Assembly (NCBI GenBank): GCA_033557675.1
Contig: JAWQRM010000040.1
Span: forward strand, 1 to 36,220
Reading direction: 5' to 3'
Source of the DNA: Coptodactyla brooksi
Lineage: Eukaryota > Arthropoda > Insecta > Coleoptera > Scarabaeidae
Length of the DNA stretch: 36,220 nucleotides
Made by a program: the position numbers and the translations under genes. The notes beneath the pieces were generated by a model, which saw only the letters and a list, made by a program, of their open reading frames with translations, ran no database searches and was not told where the DNA came from. The number at the start of each line of letters is the position of its first letter. The first letter of the stretch is position 1. Positions 21,561-32,223 of the stretch are shown here, piece by piece.

Positions 21561-22135
21561 CATCTTGAGAGGTATTTAGTTTACTACAAGAGGTCATATA
21601 GCTTTTGAATGAGTTAGGACTTATTTGTTGAGTAAGAAACGCCTCAGGTATTGCCAAAACTTGGCTCAGACTAGATTCATGTTGTACCACCTTTACAGGC
21701 GGAGGTCGTTCAATTGGTTTAAATGTGGGGGTAAAAGGCTTTTCCTCTTCATACTCCAACTTTAATGACTCCAAAATGGGATCAGAAATATTCTGCGCTG
21801 ACACATAATTGAACGGAATACTGTTTGTAGAGCTGTACAAGGATCCACATTTTTTTGAACTATCTACAGCCTCCTTCTCTTCTTGCTGATGACCATTCTC
21901 TGCAGAATCCTGTTTGGTGTTGCACAGGGGTGTGTTATTACCTTTATCTATTGGTTTCGGACGTGTAGTGGAATCAGCTGCTTGCAATAAAAAAGTTAAC
22001 AAATTTGGCAATGTAGCCTTTAAGTTTTGCGTATGCAGACCGCATATCCATCGTAATTGTGCTATATTTTTATTCAATAAACACACAGCGTAATTGAATT
22101 GGTATCTATCTTTTCCTCGTAAATAAAGAGGATAT
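21561..22135 (-). CDS. UVRAG: UVRAG-type gene exon: end of BARA-like domain and linker
   Basis: 575-bp exon after a ttttag acceptor. With two bases carried over it reads QYPLYLRGKDRYQFNYAV then CLLNKNIAQLRWICGLHTQN and LKATLPNLLTFL, the most diagnostic block of the UVRAG/Vps38 family (the L-L-N-K-N-I-x-Q-L-R motif at the end of the BARA2-like fold). The remainder is a Pro/Ser/Glu-rich disordered linker (LEYEEEKPFTPTFKPIERPP). It ends CAAGATG before GTAAGT, leaving one base for the next exon. UVRAG pairs with Beclin 1 through its coiled coil in the Vps34-Vps15 complex that makes PI3P on endosomes. Confidence 0.92.
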
Positions 22136-22209
22136 CTAAAATATTTTGAAAATACTTAATTATTATGTTTAGCTAAATACAACACAAACCTATCATTGTT
22201 ACTACTTAC

Positions 22210-22375
22210 TGCTGCCTATGATCTGCTATACACGGTGAGATGTGATCAATGATAATTGATCTAGAACCCATATGGATTATTGGATACCTTAGAGGTACTT
22301 GAAGAAAATTTGAACACATTACTAATACATGAGCGACAAATCCTAGAGCTACTGCAACACCATTCTGGGAACAAT
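22210..22375 (-). CDS. UVRAG: UVRAG-type gene exon: BARA-like core
   Basis: 166-bp exon, short enough to be missed by simple ORF scans. The acceptor is ttctttcttag (ending 22376) and the donor is GTAAGT at 22209. With the G carried from 28820 it reads DCSQNGVAVALGFVAHVLVM, CSNFLQVPLRYPIIHMGSRS and IIIDHISPCIADHRQ. This matches the V-A-L-G-[FY]-x-A-H-L-V and VPLRYPI-x-H-x-GSRS blocks of UVRAG. A second AG, 11 bases further into the exon (22366-22365), would break the frame, so the upstream acceptor is preferred. Phase 1 in and phase 2 out agree with both neighbours. Confidence 0.92.
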
Positions 22376-23489
22376 CTAAGAAAGAAATTTTTGTTTTAAG
22401 TTTTGGGGAGAAATGTTTCTCTCCAAAACTTTTACAAGACTTGGAAGAGTTGGACTATTATGAATAGATAAAATTATAAATCATATACATTGTATTATTA
22501 TAATGGGAAAGGGAGGAAAGGGAGCTTAAGAGGGAGATTATTAAAAATTGTAATCATAATAACAATTAAACTATCAATAATCTGCAATCAATTTGGCATA
22601 AAACACCATAAAACATGAACATGTCAGTAAGCATTGAACAAATCAGTGAAAAGAAGACATTATTCTAATACAGATTTTAGCATACAAGCTTACTTTACGC
22701 TTTAAACTAAATATAACAATCATGGGTGTATCTATGTAACACAAAAATCTGAAAACATGGATATACCCTTAAAACAAAGTACGTAAAGCATTAATTAGAA
22801 AGCAAATGCATATAATATATTCTAATAATATTTACTCAGTTTTAAAAGTATTGTACTTGCCTCACATCATCACTTTAGCTCAACTTATTCTATAAAATAA
22901 TACAGTTCCAAAGTACAACTTAATGCCAGTTTGATGAAAACGTAGGGTATCATCAGTTGAATACCTTTGGTAAGTAAATCAACGATTTTGAATACATGTA
23001 GGTTGTGCACTTATGTACAACCATTTGCATACAGTTTATGTTCATAATGCATCCTAAATTTCTTCTAGATAATTCACTCGGACTGGATTATTATTAAGTT
23101 TGCAGTATGCTTCTATTCTTATTCGTTGCAATAAATATTTATTTATTATGCTTTAGGTGGATTCCACCTCCTTGGTGCTGTAAATGGACGCACGAATCAA
23201 ACACTCCCTCAGCCTGCCTGAAATGTTATTGTAGGGCAATGTTCGAAATCGAGTATCCAATGTATTATAAAACCTACGTCCGTAATAGTTCAGACTGTAC
23301 CGGGATCTAGTTAATCTTAATGGATCAAGATGGACTTTGTAAGTTGGTATTATATTTTTATACGCTCCAGTTTTTGTTGGGTGCTCTCAACGGTTCTACA
23401 CAGTCAAGCTGGAACTGTAGTATAGACGGGTTCATGTCAGATTTTAAATTTTCTATTCGTCGCTTTAATTCGACTTTCAACGCTCATTG
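22376..23489 (-). other. UVRAG: UVRAG intron, part downstream of the nested insertion
   Basis: AT-rich. On the - strand near 22985-22925 a short IVDLLTKGIQL reading resembles the C-terminal end of a copia polyprotein, too short to call. The stretch 23107-23310 has an open + frame with no known motif. Confidence 0.5.
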
Positions 23490-23690
23490 TGTGATCATTT
23501 TGATTAATTTCATCGTTCAATGTGGGTCCACAGAATTCTTTTTCGTTTTCCTCTCCAAATAGTCCTGTGTGGCAGTGCCGAAGAATTGACATCAGCTTTG
23601 GGTGAGCATGTTTTATTCTTTGTGATTTTATTTAGTAAGATATTACAAAATAATTCGGTTAATGGAATTGATTATTCGTGCATCATAGTT
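23490..23690 (+). repeat. Direct repeat (5' LTR segment of BEL element)
   Basis: Aligns with 28160-28352 across about 200 bases with scattered substitutions and small indels, including the shared GGTAAGAATTGACA-type segment and the common end ATTATTCGxGCATCATAGTT. Confidence 0.8.
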
Positions 23691-24759
23691 CGGTCCTTCG
23701 AGCCGGATGTTATGTTAATTAGTTGTAATTTCATTTGAACCACGTTTCTATTTTCCGCATTTTTTTTGGGTAATCCTTTTGGCCAGTTCAAAGTGGTGTT
23801 TGAGAATTTATTTTGTATATCTATCGCTGTGCAGCTTGCTTCTCGTTCCAGCTTAGTTGATTATTAGAACCGGTACTCTCCGCCGGATTGCTGTGTAGAG
23901 CCATCAGGCGTTGCTAATAAAGACCAAATTCATCGAACGTACTGTTGTTCTTTCGAAAATTTAATTCGGTTGGAAATTTAGTGGTAAATAAATAAAAAAT
24001 GACTTCCACTAGGCAATGTTTGTAATAGCTCTCATGTAGATTAGCAAAAATTCAGTTAGAGAATATACTAGAATTTGGAAATCAGCCTGTTGAGGATGAT
24101 TCGTTAATAATTCAGTTTTTTACTTGTTACAATAAGGAATTCAAGACTGCTAGTATGTTACTTTTGACAGCTAATATAGATAATTATGCAGAATTGGAAT
24201 GTTTACATCGGGAAATGTTAGGATTAGACGAAATAGTTTATTTGATTAACAGAAGCAAAGACCATAAATTCGTCAATCGATCCTCCTAAATTCAGGTCAT
24301 TTAACGGAGATCTGCTTTTTTGGGAAAACTATTGAAGTTTTTAAAACTGTGGTAAAGAATAACGAACATTTATAGTGTCGAAAAACATCAATATTTGCTT
24401 TCATCATTCACTAGTGAACCTTTGAGACTTACTTGTCAATTACCAATGGCGGTAGGTGATTATACCATTGCTTTCGAAACTTGAATGAAAAGATACCAAA
24501 ATAGGCAAATTTGGTTACGCATTATTGAAAAGCAATTGTAAATGTGCTGGGTATAATAAGCCGCTCCTTTATTAGCTTCAATAATTTTATTGACAATACA
24601 CCGCTTTCGAGATTTTATGGATTGGAACAGCGTCTTATTAGTCATCCCGACTTATATGCAAAATATTGTTTGTTTATGTTAGAGTATTTATTTCCAAAAG
24701 GGATATATTTCCATTCCTTATCAACTTCTGTAAATTTCCTATTGTTCAGGTAGGTGATA
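23490..24759 (+). mobile_element. BEL/Pao LTR retrotransposon, left part (LTR, gag, start of pol)
   Basis: A + strand element opposite to UVRAG. A repeat beginning TGTGATCATTTTGATTAATT at 23490 recurs at 28160, giving the LTR start. An AATAAA near 23914 could be its poly(A) signal. Internal sequence contains a decayed gag: ENILEFGNQPVEDDSL, SFNGDLLFWENF and, in pieces, a LPMAVGDYTIAFETL-like block, as in the DUF1759-type gag domain of BEL elements. At 24590-24690, RFYGLEQRLISHPDLYAKYC then LFMLEYL matches the start of BEL reverse transcriptase. The portion between is deleted. Reading is cut at 24760 by a piggyBac insertion. The full 5' LTR probably extends to about 23950, but its end is not certain. 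Confidence 0.75.
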
Positions 24760-25465
24760 TTAACCCTTTAAGGACGCAATGGATACTTTTTCTATGCAAT
24801 TTTCATCGTCATAATTTCTTATGTTAAAGCGGAAAAAAAAGTTATGTAAATGTCATGTTTTCGGGGTTGTTCTTTCAGACGCAGTGGTCAGATTTTCAAA
24901 AAGTTTACTTGTAACCTTTGATTTTCAAAAGTTACAGGTCGATTTTCAACAGAAAATCAAAATTTTCACGAATTGTTTTTCATAAATCTGTAATTTATTA
25001 TCATTTACGGTTTTTGAAAAGTCCCCATCACAAGGCTCTTTCTCTGGCGACGCGTAAATGGCATCCATCAGTAGAATATCCATTCTCTTTTCGATTTTCA
25101 TCGAATTGTGTAATGTATGCTCAATTTTTATGCCTTAATTATATTCAATCACAGCATTTACTATTAGTTGTCCTATGAAATCATTTATCTTAAAAAAAAG
25201 AGCAATCAAGTATCCTCAGTATAAAAATATAAACCTTGGTAATTCTGTCAGTTTGTGAAATTTTTATTCTTTTTATCCATCATAGCATTCTAAGATTTAT
25301 AGTTTCAAATGCAATCTTTCATGTTGAAATTTCCGTAAAATTACTTTTGTAGTAGTACGAAAACAAGTATTATATTTCATCATACCACGTCGAAAACGTT
25401 TTAAAGTAGATCAAAATTCAAGATGCGGTGTTTTATCTTCTAGATTACAAGAAAATACATATTGA

Positions 25466-26821
25466 TGTAATGATCCTGCCTGATACTCAAAATTCAGATG
25501 TCGAATCTGAATCTGATAATGATAATAATGAAGATGAAAATGATTATGTTAATGACGACGATAGTGATGATGATATTGATAATAATACTGATGTATGAAT
25601 AGATAGAAAGAGAAAGATTGTATGAAAATATTCCTAAAAATGAATATTTATTCACAGACAAGCAGATGAAAGAAATTCGTAAAGTTCACCAGTGGAATTA
25701 TTCGAAATCTGTTTCTCTAAAAGTACACAAAATTACATAATAGAGTCAGCTCAATTATTACAAGGTATCGTTATTCTAACTACTTTTAATACTAGAACGT
25801 CTGAGAAAAGCTACTGGTCGAAAAATTCTTTACTAGTGCGTCCAAACGTCCGATCTTCAATGTCTTGGGATAAATTTTTCAAAATCAAGTCGTCTGAAGT
25901 GTTCAAAACTAGTTGATCAAAATCAGAATGATCGGGCGTGGCATTGGTTCGAAAAATACTGGTATGTTTATAGAGAATATCTAAAAGTTTTGTTTTTTTG
26001 AAACCGCACTTGCAGTGGACAAAATGATGATTAAATTTTACGGGAGATTATACTTCAAACAGTATATCCGAAACAAGCCTCTGCACTTCGAAATAAAGAT
26101 GTGGGGACTGTGTGGGGCAGACAGTTATTTATTTGACTGGGATATCTACTTTGGAAAAGATTCTGGAAATAGTAATCAACTTTCCAAATGTGCTCTGAGT
26201 GGAAGCAAAGCTGTCCTGAAAATGTTGGAAGATTTATTTTTGAAAACTTCCAGAAAAAAATCACTTTCATGTCTATTTTGACAACTATTTTTGTAGCGCT
26301 GATTTGTTAGTTCATTTAAAGAAGACCGGCTTGAAAGCTACTGGAGTTATTCGAAAAGACAGAATGAAAGAAAAAAACAATTTGGACAAAAAGCTGCTAG
26401 GGGAACTTACAAAATAAAACATGATCAAAACTGTGACATGAACTATAACGCACTTATAGATTCTAAAGAGGTTTCATTGCTTTTGACGATTGCAGTTATT
26501 GAACCACTGAAACCTGTCAAAGATTGCTTGGATGAGAAAAAGGCTCCAAAGCCTGCAGCTTTCACTCTTTATAATCAGTACATGGGTGGTGTAGACATTC
26601 ACGATCGGTACTGCAGTAAGCTTCTACCGTCATTTAGGAGTAAAAAGTGGACATGGCTGGTTTTGATGAGACTGCTTCAGTCTTCAATCACAAACACAGT
26701 AATAATATTAAACGCAGTTCGTCTAAGCAAGAAAAAACATACTGCAAAGGACTCTGCTATAAAAATAGCTGATTATTATTTCAAAAAAGTAAAGAAAATG
26801 ACGTACAATCTCACAAATTGA
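25466..26821 (+). pseudogene. piggyBac transposase, interrupted by stops and frameshifts
   Basis: The N-terminal acidic region (QNSDVESESDNDNNEDEND, then DDDSDDDIDNNTDV) ends at a TGA near 25600. The core begins SPVELFEICFSKSTQNYI (25689) and RTSEKSYWSKNSLLVRP, the family's R-x-x-Y-W block. The frame 26015-26281 has AVDKMMIKFYGRLYFKQY (first Asp), IRNKP and KMWGLCGADSYLFDWDIYFG. A frameshift in the A run at 26253-26258 leads to FHVYFDNYFCSADLLVHL (second Asp in FDN). The last frame, 26438-26821, has AFTLYNQYMGGVDIHDRYCS (third Asp) and ends SLTN-like at TGA 26819-26821. The three catalytic Asp blocks remain recognisable and only a few lesions are visible, so decay is recent compared with the other elements here. 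No C-terminal cysteine finger is seen. Confidence 0.88.
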
Positions 26822-26999
26822 ATAAAGTTAATAATAAAAAATATTGTTCGGGCACAAAGTATCACATTCGAATTCAATTGTACCGCGATAAATGCAATAA
26901 ATATTTCTGCAAAACTTGTTTTGATAATTTTCATAAATTTAAACAAAAAAATGAGATAATTAAATATATATATCACAGAGAGCGAGATAAATAATCAAT

Positions 27000-27172
27000 A
27001 AATAAATAGTATGAAAAGAAAACATAACAAAAAAAGAAAACTAAAAAACAAAAAAAAATAGAAAACCAAAAAACAAAAAACGAAAAACAAAAAAGCACAA
27101 AAAAATAAAAAACAAGAAATAAAAAAACAAAACAAAAAATAAATAAAAAACAAAAATTAAAAAAACAAATGC
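27000..27172. repeat. A-rich (CAAAAAA)n-like low-complexity tract
   Basis: About 170 bases of A runs interrupted by single C or G bases, lying inside the piggyBac between the transposase stop and the right inverted repeat. It looks like simple-sequence expansion. Confidence 0.8.
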
Positions 27173-27782
27173 ATCTTATTTACGATCACCTCCTCGCGGT
27201 AAGATTCGGGCCACACATACTTTTCTATTTTTCGATAGGGTTTAAGGGTATTAGTCAGGTTTCCAAGCAAATATATATTTTTTTACCACCATGATATGAC
27301 TTTTGTGCCACCATTTTGGAGCAGCTATTTTTTTTGCCGAAAAAAAAAAGATAATTTTGATTCAAGAAATCTGGAAAGTTCTATATCTTTCATTCATAGC
27401 TACTTTAATCCATTAAAATTCAGCAGGAATAGAGAAATTCGAGAAATTTTCACTTATTTGCCACTATTTTGTTTCCGCCATCTTGATTTTTTTTTAAACT
27501 TTTGCATGTCTTTCGAAAGCTCAGACATATAGGATGCGATATATCTATATTTCGGTGATTTTCAAAAACCATAAATAACAGTAAATTACAAATTTATGAA
27601 AAACAATTTTTCATTGAAAATCGAGCTGTAACTTTTGAACAAGTGAAATTTTTGAAATTCTGACAACTGTATCTAAAAGAGCGACCACGAAAACATAAGG
27701 AATGATCTTTACATAATTTTTTTTCCGTTTTAACATAAGAAATTGCGTAGAAAAAGTGTCCATTGCATCCTTAAACGGTTAA

Positions 27783-28352
27783 GAAGATGTAACGTCAAAT
27801 CTTGGTTCAACCGTCACACAAAGACGGAAAGATAATCAGTCTGACCATATTTGGTTTTATGTACTGTGAAACAATTGGCATCGGACTACTCCAGGGAGTA
27901 GATCTATCCACTGGCTTCGGTTATCCTTGAAAATCGAATTGAGTTACAAGATCCTGAAGGAGGCACTTCAGCTAAAACAGCAGTTGATGAATCTTTTTTG
28001 TCAAGGTAGTTTTGAATTGCATAAGTGGATGAGCAATCACCATCTGTTAATCACTACCAAAATTGAAGCCTTCCTGTTGGATGTGGATATGGACAGTAAG
28101 TTTAAAGTTCTTGGCCTAAGATGCTCACCAATTGGAGATTATTTTTATGGTACTCATAGTGTGATCATTTTGATTAATTGCATTGTTGAATGTGGGTCCA
28201 AAGGATCCCTTTTTTCCTCTCCTAATATTTTTGTGGCAGTGCGAAAGAATTGACACCAGTTTTGGGTAAGCATATTTTATTCTTTATGATTTTGTTTAGT
28301 AAGATATTATAAAATAATTGTTAATGGAATTGATTATTCGAGCATCATAGTT
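27783..28352 (+). mobile_element. BEL/Pao LTR retrotransposon, right part (RT fragment and 3' LTR segment)
   Basis: The frame 27927-28150 reads YKILKEALQLKQQLMNLF, GSFELHKWMSNHHLL and, near the end, KFKVLGLRCSPIGDYFY. This is the BEL RT segment in which an LxxGxFxLxKWxSN block precedes KxLGLxW. It resumes the pol reading cut at 24760, though with a further deletion. The copy of the LTR begins TGTGATCATT at 28160 and can be followed to 28352; beyond that similarity is lost, so the 3' LTR seems truncated or rearranged. The part carrying integrase is absent. Confidence 0.75.
28160..28352 (+). repeat. Direct repeat (3' LTR segment of BEL element)
   Basis: Partner of 23490-23690. Both begin with TGTGATCATTTTGATTAATT. 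A short partial duplication of the TTAATxGAATTGAxTAT segment follows at 28351-28378. Confidence 0.78.
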
Positions 28353-28819
28353 AATAGAATTGACTATACGCACATCACCTATTTCTTCAGGTTAATCTTT
28401 TTTCATCATATTTTTGCCATACTACTGTGATCTCACTTTATCTATGTTATCCATGTATATGACTAGTGGTTGTTCTTTGTCCGATATGGTTCTATATTGT
28501 TCCATACGCGCTTCTATAATAATTCTTATGAGCTGCCTTCTATATGAACAGTGCATTATCTTGTCAGGCAAGTTAAGAAGTAAAGTGTATTTATTACTAT
28601 TATTACTTATACTACTATTATATATTAATATTTGCTTTCCTGTGTATTTGAGACTTATGAAAATCAAATTTTGGATATTAATTTTCTGGTATTATCATGA
28701 TATACATGGCCCCATTGCAATTATTTTCAACGTATACACTAAAACTACTAATATTGGATATATCCATGTTTTCCAAGGTCTCCATCATCCTGCATAATAA
28801 ACAACTTTTGAGTGCTTAC
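28353..28819 (-). other. UVRAG: UVRAG intron, part upstream of the nested insertion
   Basis: AT-rich with open frames on both strands (up to 127 codons on + at 28414-28797) but no motif. It starts with the GTAAGC donor at 28819 on the - strand. Confidence 0.55.
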
Positions 28820-29053
28820 CGTTTAGTAGTTCTGAATTTGGTAGATATACATTATTAATATTATACTTTTGGTCACCAGTACTCTCTATTGGATACAAAT
28901 CATACAGCTGATCGAGTAGCTGTTTCCTCCGATGATAAAGCTGCCTATTATCTTCCAATAATAGTTCCCTAAGATGTATTTGTTCCCTTTTGGAGTTTCT
29001 CAACTTTTCTACTTCTTTACTTAATTGACGATAACTTTCCATTAATCTTGACT
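28820..29053 (-). CDS. UVRAG: UVRAG-type gene exon: coiled coil and start of BARA-like domain
   Basis: Follows an atgcttag acceptor. G plus AG makes Glu, then SRLMESYRQLSKEVEKLRN and LRELLLEDNRQLYHRRKQL, heptad-rich and Glu/Arg/Leu-heavy. The end LLDQLYDLYPIESTGDQKYN and INNVYLPNSELLNG matches the UVRAG transition where R-R-x-x-L-L-x-x-L-x-x-I-Y-P-I precedes a V-x-L-P-N-S block. It ends one base into a codon before GTAAGC. The next exon lies 6.4 kb away beyond the nested transposons. The coiled coil is the expected Beclin 1 partner surface. Confidence 0.9.
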
Positions 29054-29105
29054 CTAAGCATAACATTATACAAAAAAAAGAGTATATGGATTAAATTATA
29101 CTTAC

Positions 29106-29274
29106 CAGTTTCCTGATTTTCCTCATAAACTCTTATATGTCTCTCTTTCAGTTGTCGTACACGCGCCACTTGTTTATCCTTTTCTTGTGACAAAAGTTTT
29201 ATTTTTAATCTAGATGCTTCTACTTCTTTTGATATTCTTACAATTTCCTGCTTCTGAAATTTAGTTGGCTTCTC
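29106..29274 (-). CDS. UVRAG: UVRAG-type gene exon: coiled coil
   Basis: 169-bp exon, phase 0 in, phase 1 out, with acceptor cattttag-like (atgaaattttag) and donor GTAAGT. It reads EKPTKFQKQEIVRISKEVEA, SRLKIKLLSQEKDKQVARVR and QLKERHIRVYEENQET, a continuous charged helix with Leu/Ile/Val at heptad positions. It is recognised as UVRAG from its phase-compatible place between the C2-like exon and the next coiled-coil exon; alone it would be an anonymous coiled coil. Confidence 0.85.
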
Positions 29275-29349
29275 CTAAAATTTCATGTATTTTATATCTA
29301 TGTTAACAATCTACAATCTATATAATAACATTTAATATAAATTACTAAC

Positions 29350-29876
29350 CTCTAACAGTTTATTTAAAGAATTCATTGTTAATGGTTGTGGAGCATATCT
29401 AACACTGGAATCAGGACTCACAGCAGGACTGTCTGAATCCGCTGAACTGTCATCATCATAACCGGTAAGCTTATTTATACTGTTTCGCAATATTTCCAAT
29501 TCTACATTTTTATTTTTCAATGTGAGCTGAAGAGATTGTAACTTCCTTAACTTATCTACAGTGTAGCTCTTCTTGATGTCCCGAGCCGGAATTCGAAGCG
29601 ATACTGTTCTATATACTTTAGTATTATCCTCGGTACTAACAATATTTAGATGATCTATGAATGGAACAAAGTTTTGCAGATCCGTCCGTAGACTAGCGGG
29701 ACTCGTAAAAAAGCCGCTGTATAGGTGTAATATCACAGTATTATCCGTAAAAGAAGACGGTTGCACATCAGCAAGCTTATTTCCTAAGTATACTAGACCG
29801 GAGAAATTTATTCCCCATGTTAATACGATTCTATCCGCATCGGTTTTTGACACTTGCCATATTCTTATTACGCAAG
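29350..29876 (-). CDS. UVRAG: UVRAG-type gene exon: C2-like domain end and start of coiled coil
   Basis: Acceptor gtctatttcag ends at 29877. The exon enters one base into a codon and reads CVIRIWQVSKTDADRIVLTW, GINFSGLVYLGNKLADVQPS and DNTVILHLYSGFFTSPASL, the second half of the UVRAG C2-like domain (V-V-x-I-W ... L-x-W-x-V-x-x-x-G-L-x-Y-L-G). A basic helix, SYTVDKLRKLQSLQLTLKNK, then begins the coiled coil, followed by an acidic Ser/Asp insert (DDDSSADSDSPAVSPDSS). Donor GTTAGT is less common but fits. The ATG at 29970 lies in intron, so it is not the start; the exon(s) with the first half of C2 must lie further upstream, and I do not find them up to 36220. Confidence 0.88.
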
Positions 29877-30879
29877 CTGAAATAGACAAAAAACTATGAA
29901 TCCGAAATATTTCAAAACAATATAAATAGTTAAGGTCTTGAAAAAATAGGAATTTACTGACAGTTGCCATTATGGTACTGACAGAATAAATTATATTTGC
30001 TTCAAAGTTTATATTAAACTAGTCGAAAATCATTTAAAAATGGAAATTGGAACCAAACTGGAAATGTGCAAGAATATTCATATCCTAAGAGACATAATCG
30101 AAATAAACATTCTCAGGGTGAAAAATTCTACGTTTTATTGATAGATTTTAAGGAAATAGTCTCACTATTACAATAGAATTTAAAACTAATAGCCTTACTT
30201 AAAACTAATATACTTATACAGGGTGCGCCATCTTTTATGTCGGTATGTGAATATTGAATAAAAAACTAAAACCCTAAAACCTTGCTGATAAAAAGGTCAT
30301 AAATAGTTCATATATAATTGCAGTACTTGCACTATGTAATTGGTAGCCACTACCGTACAGAGGTACGAGATGTAGTACAGTGATAATACAAGCTAAACAA
30401 AGCTAAATAACACTGGATGTGGTTAGAATTTGGTCAGGTGATTGATAGGAAAAGCTTAAGTAAAAAATTAGTCCGTAACATGACTCTGGGACCTCCTCAT
30501 CGAGAACAAAAGGTACAGGGTTTTCAAAAATGTCTAAGTCCCACATGATCGCAACTGATTAGGCAACTAAACTTGCAGTATGGTAAAGATTAAAATAAAA
30601 TACCCTAACTGTCACAATTAAAAGTCAGCAGTGTAACAAAATTAATTTACTCTTAAATAACAAGAAAGGAAATATTTATTATTATCAAATGGTATTAACA
30701 TTTGATAATAATATAAAACATAATAATAAAATATAAAATATTAATTTGAAATTCAATTTAATTGGAATAGTCTGATTTATTATTGTTTATTACATTTCTT
30801 AGTAGGTATTTCCCATGAATTTGTAGGATCCCTTCAATTTCAGCCTAATAATATTCATATTATCACATCTTCAGCATTT
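29877..30879. other. UVRAG upstream intron, proximal part
   Basis: AT-rich with no exon recognised. A terminal-repeat-like GGTGCGCCATCTTTTATGT near 30222-30240 may be the far end of the - strand mariner-like element. A perfect hairpin lies at 30678-30712. Confidence 0.5.
30678..30712. repeat. Perfect inverted repeat, 14-bp arms, 7-base loop
   Basis: ATTATTATCAAATG (30678-30691) and CATTTGATAATAAT (30699-30712) are exact reverse complements. Confidence 0.8.
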
Positions 30880-32223
30880 TATTTACTTTCAGAAGTGGAA
30901 ACTGCAATTCTTGCACAATTGCTACTTCTAACTCTACAATTGTGTGTAGCCGATTCTTAAATATAGTATTTTTAATACATCCCAATAAATGGAAGTCTAG
31001 TGAAGTAAGATCTGGAATTCAAGGAGGCCACAAACCACTACTAATTACACGGTGTCCATAAAATTCTTGCAAACGTCTTGCTGAAAGTAGCCAAATTGGA
31101 GTTCATCATCATGCATATCTTCTATTGGTTGTTGCAAAAAAACACGATATTACTCCGTACTAGTTATATCTCTGAAGAAAATTGGACCAATTATTCTTTT
31201 TCTTGAAATTGCTACCCATATGCCAATCTTCGGACGATATAGCGGTGTTTCAATAAAATAATGTGGATTCTCTGTAGTTGGCGTTGTATAATTCTGACTG
31301 TTCACATAGCCGGATAAATGTATCCGTACTTCGTCAGAAAAAAAGGTCAAGTTCAATAAATCATTATCGTTCAGATGTTTATTGCACCACTAACAATATC
31401 GCACCAGTTGATTATAGTCAGGTGGATGTAACTCCTGCAGACAGCAGACATTTTGTAGGGTTTTGCGTTCAGGCTCTGCTTTAATGCCTTGTGAATAGCG
31501 CCACTGGTAAACCTATGAAAGAATTACTTTTCATCAAATATCTAAATATACAGGCAGTTTATTTTTTTGAAATTAGAAATCTATTAAAAATAAATATTAA
31601 AGATTGAAATCAGGACATCTACAATTAAATACAGTGGGTCAAAGTGGGAATCAACATTATAATTGTATCAGTTTAAGACTGGCCGCAACTTTATTTATCT
31701 TTATTAATTTAAATTTTAGTTAATTATTTCTGTTTAATTTAACAATTACTCTTACAAATTGTGAAAACAAAATTCATGTATTATTTATTATTGCTTACAA
31801 CTTTACATCAAAGTAAACCTCATACAATTACTCATATTAACAATGAATGGTAAATAATTAATATACTGTTATAATTAGAATTTAGTAAAAAAAAACCTTT
31901 ATTATTTCAAATTGCTTTAAAACGATTTAGCATTGATTTAATAAGTTTCAATTCCTCATCTCAATCATCTCCTCTTTGAGCAGATGATTGTGAGATATCA
32001 TGGACAATATAATCTGTTAAAACAGTAGGTCTTCCTGTTGACTTTCCCTTTCGAATACAGAGTTTGTCTTCATATCGTTTAATAAGTACCGATCTGTGAT
32101 TCTTAAAGACATCATACGCAAAGTTAGCGCCAGGAAAAGTAGCAAAAAATTGTTCGATGCAAGATTGCAGTCAATAAGTCCAACTTTCATTAGGATTACA
32201 TGTCCCACTACGAAAATGTGCCA
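30880..32223 (-). mobile_element. Mariner-like transposase pseudogene (DUF4817-type head), minus strand
   Basis: Read on the - strand. At 32223 an ATG opens MAHFRSGTCNPNESW, then after a stop the frame shifts to EQFFATFPGANFAYD and LIKRYEDKLCIRKGKSTGRP with TVLTD (32110-31980), a helix-turn-helix head with the typical S-T-G-R-P-x-V-L-T linker. The catalytic part at 31356-31150 has LTFFSDEVRIHLSGYVNSQN (first Asp in FSDE) and ENPHYFIETPLYRPKIGIWV, then RRIIGPIFF-like sequence. Between 31110 and 30890, FGYFQQDVCKNFMDTV and a GLLEFQILLH stretch correspond to the FQQDGA ... LW-P-x-x-P-D-L region with heavy damage. About 450 bases between the two parts show nothing. Inactive. Confidence 0.75.

Larger units (their letters stand above)
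24760..27782 (+). mobile_element. piggyBac element, 3.0 kb, with TTAA duplications and ~240-bp inverted repeats
   Basis: TTAA at 24760-24763 and 27779-27782 flank the element (24764-27778). The left end starts CCCTTTAAGGACGCAATGGA and the right end, reversed, CCGTTTAAGGATGCAATGGA. Similarity continues inward with small indels for about 240 bases (left to about 25024, right from about 27553), including the CGGAAAAAAAAGTTATGTAA segment. The interior holds one + strand transposase gene (25466-26821), followed by an A-rich tract. The insertion split a BEL retrotransposon, so it is younger than that element. Confidence 0.9.

Noticed and set aside
22925..23100. Possible copia polyprotein end (IVDLLTKG) on the - strand
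   Set aside because: Only a few residues match, the neighbouring blocks are unreadable and no LTR is seen; not enough to list as an element.
27000..27172. A-rich tract considered as a retroposed poly(A) tail
   Set aside because: Interspersed C/G and its place within the piggyBac element, without an adjacent retroposed body, fit simple-sequence expansion better.
28414..28797. 127-codon + strand frame next to the BEL element
   Set aside because: No BEL or other motif; rich in hydrophobic and Ile/Tyr residues, as expected of translated AT-rich DNA.
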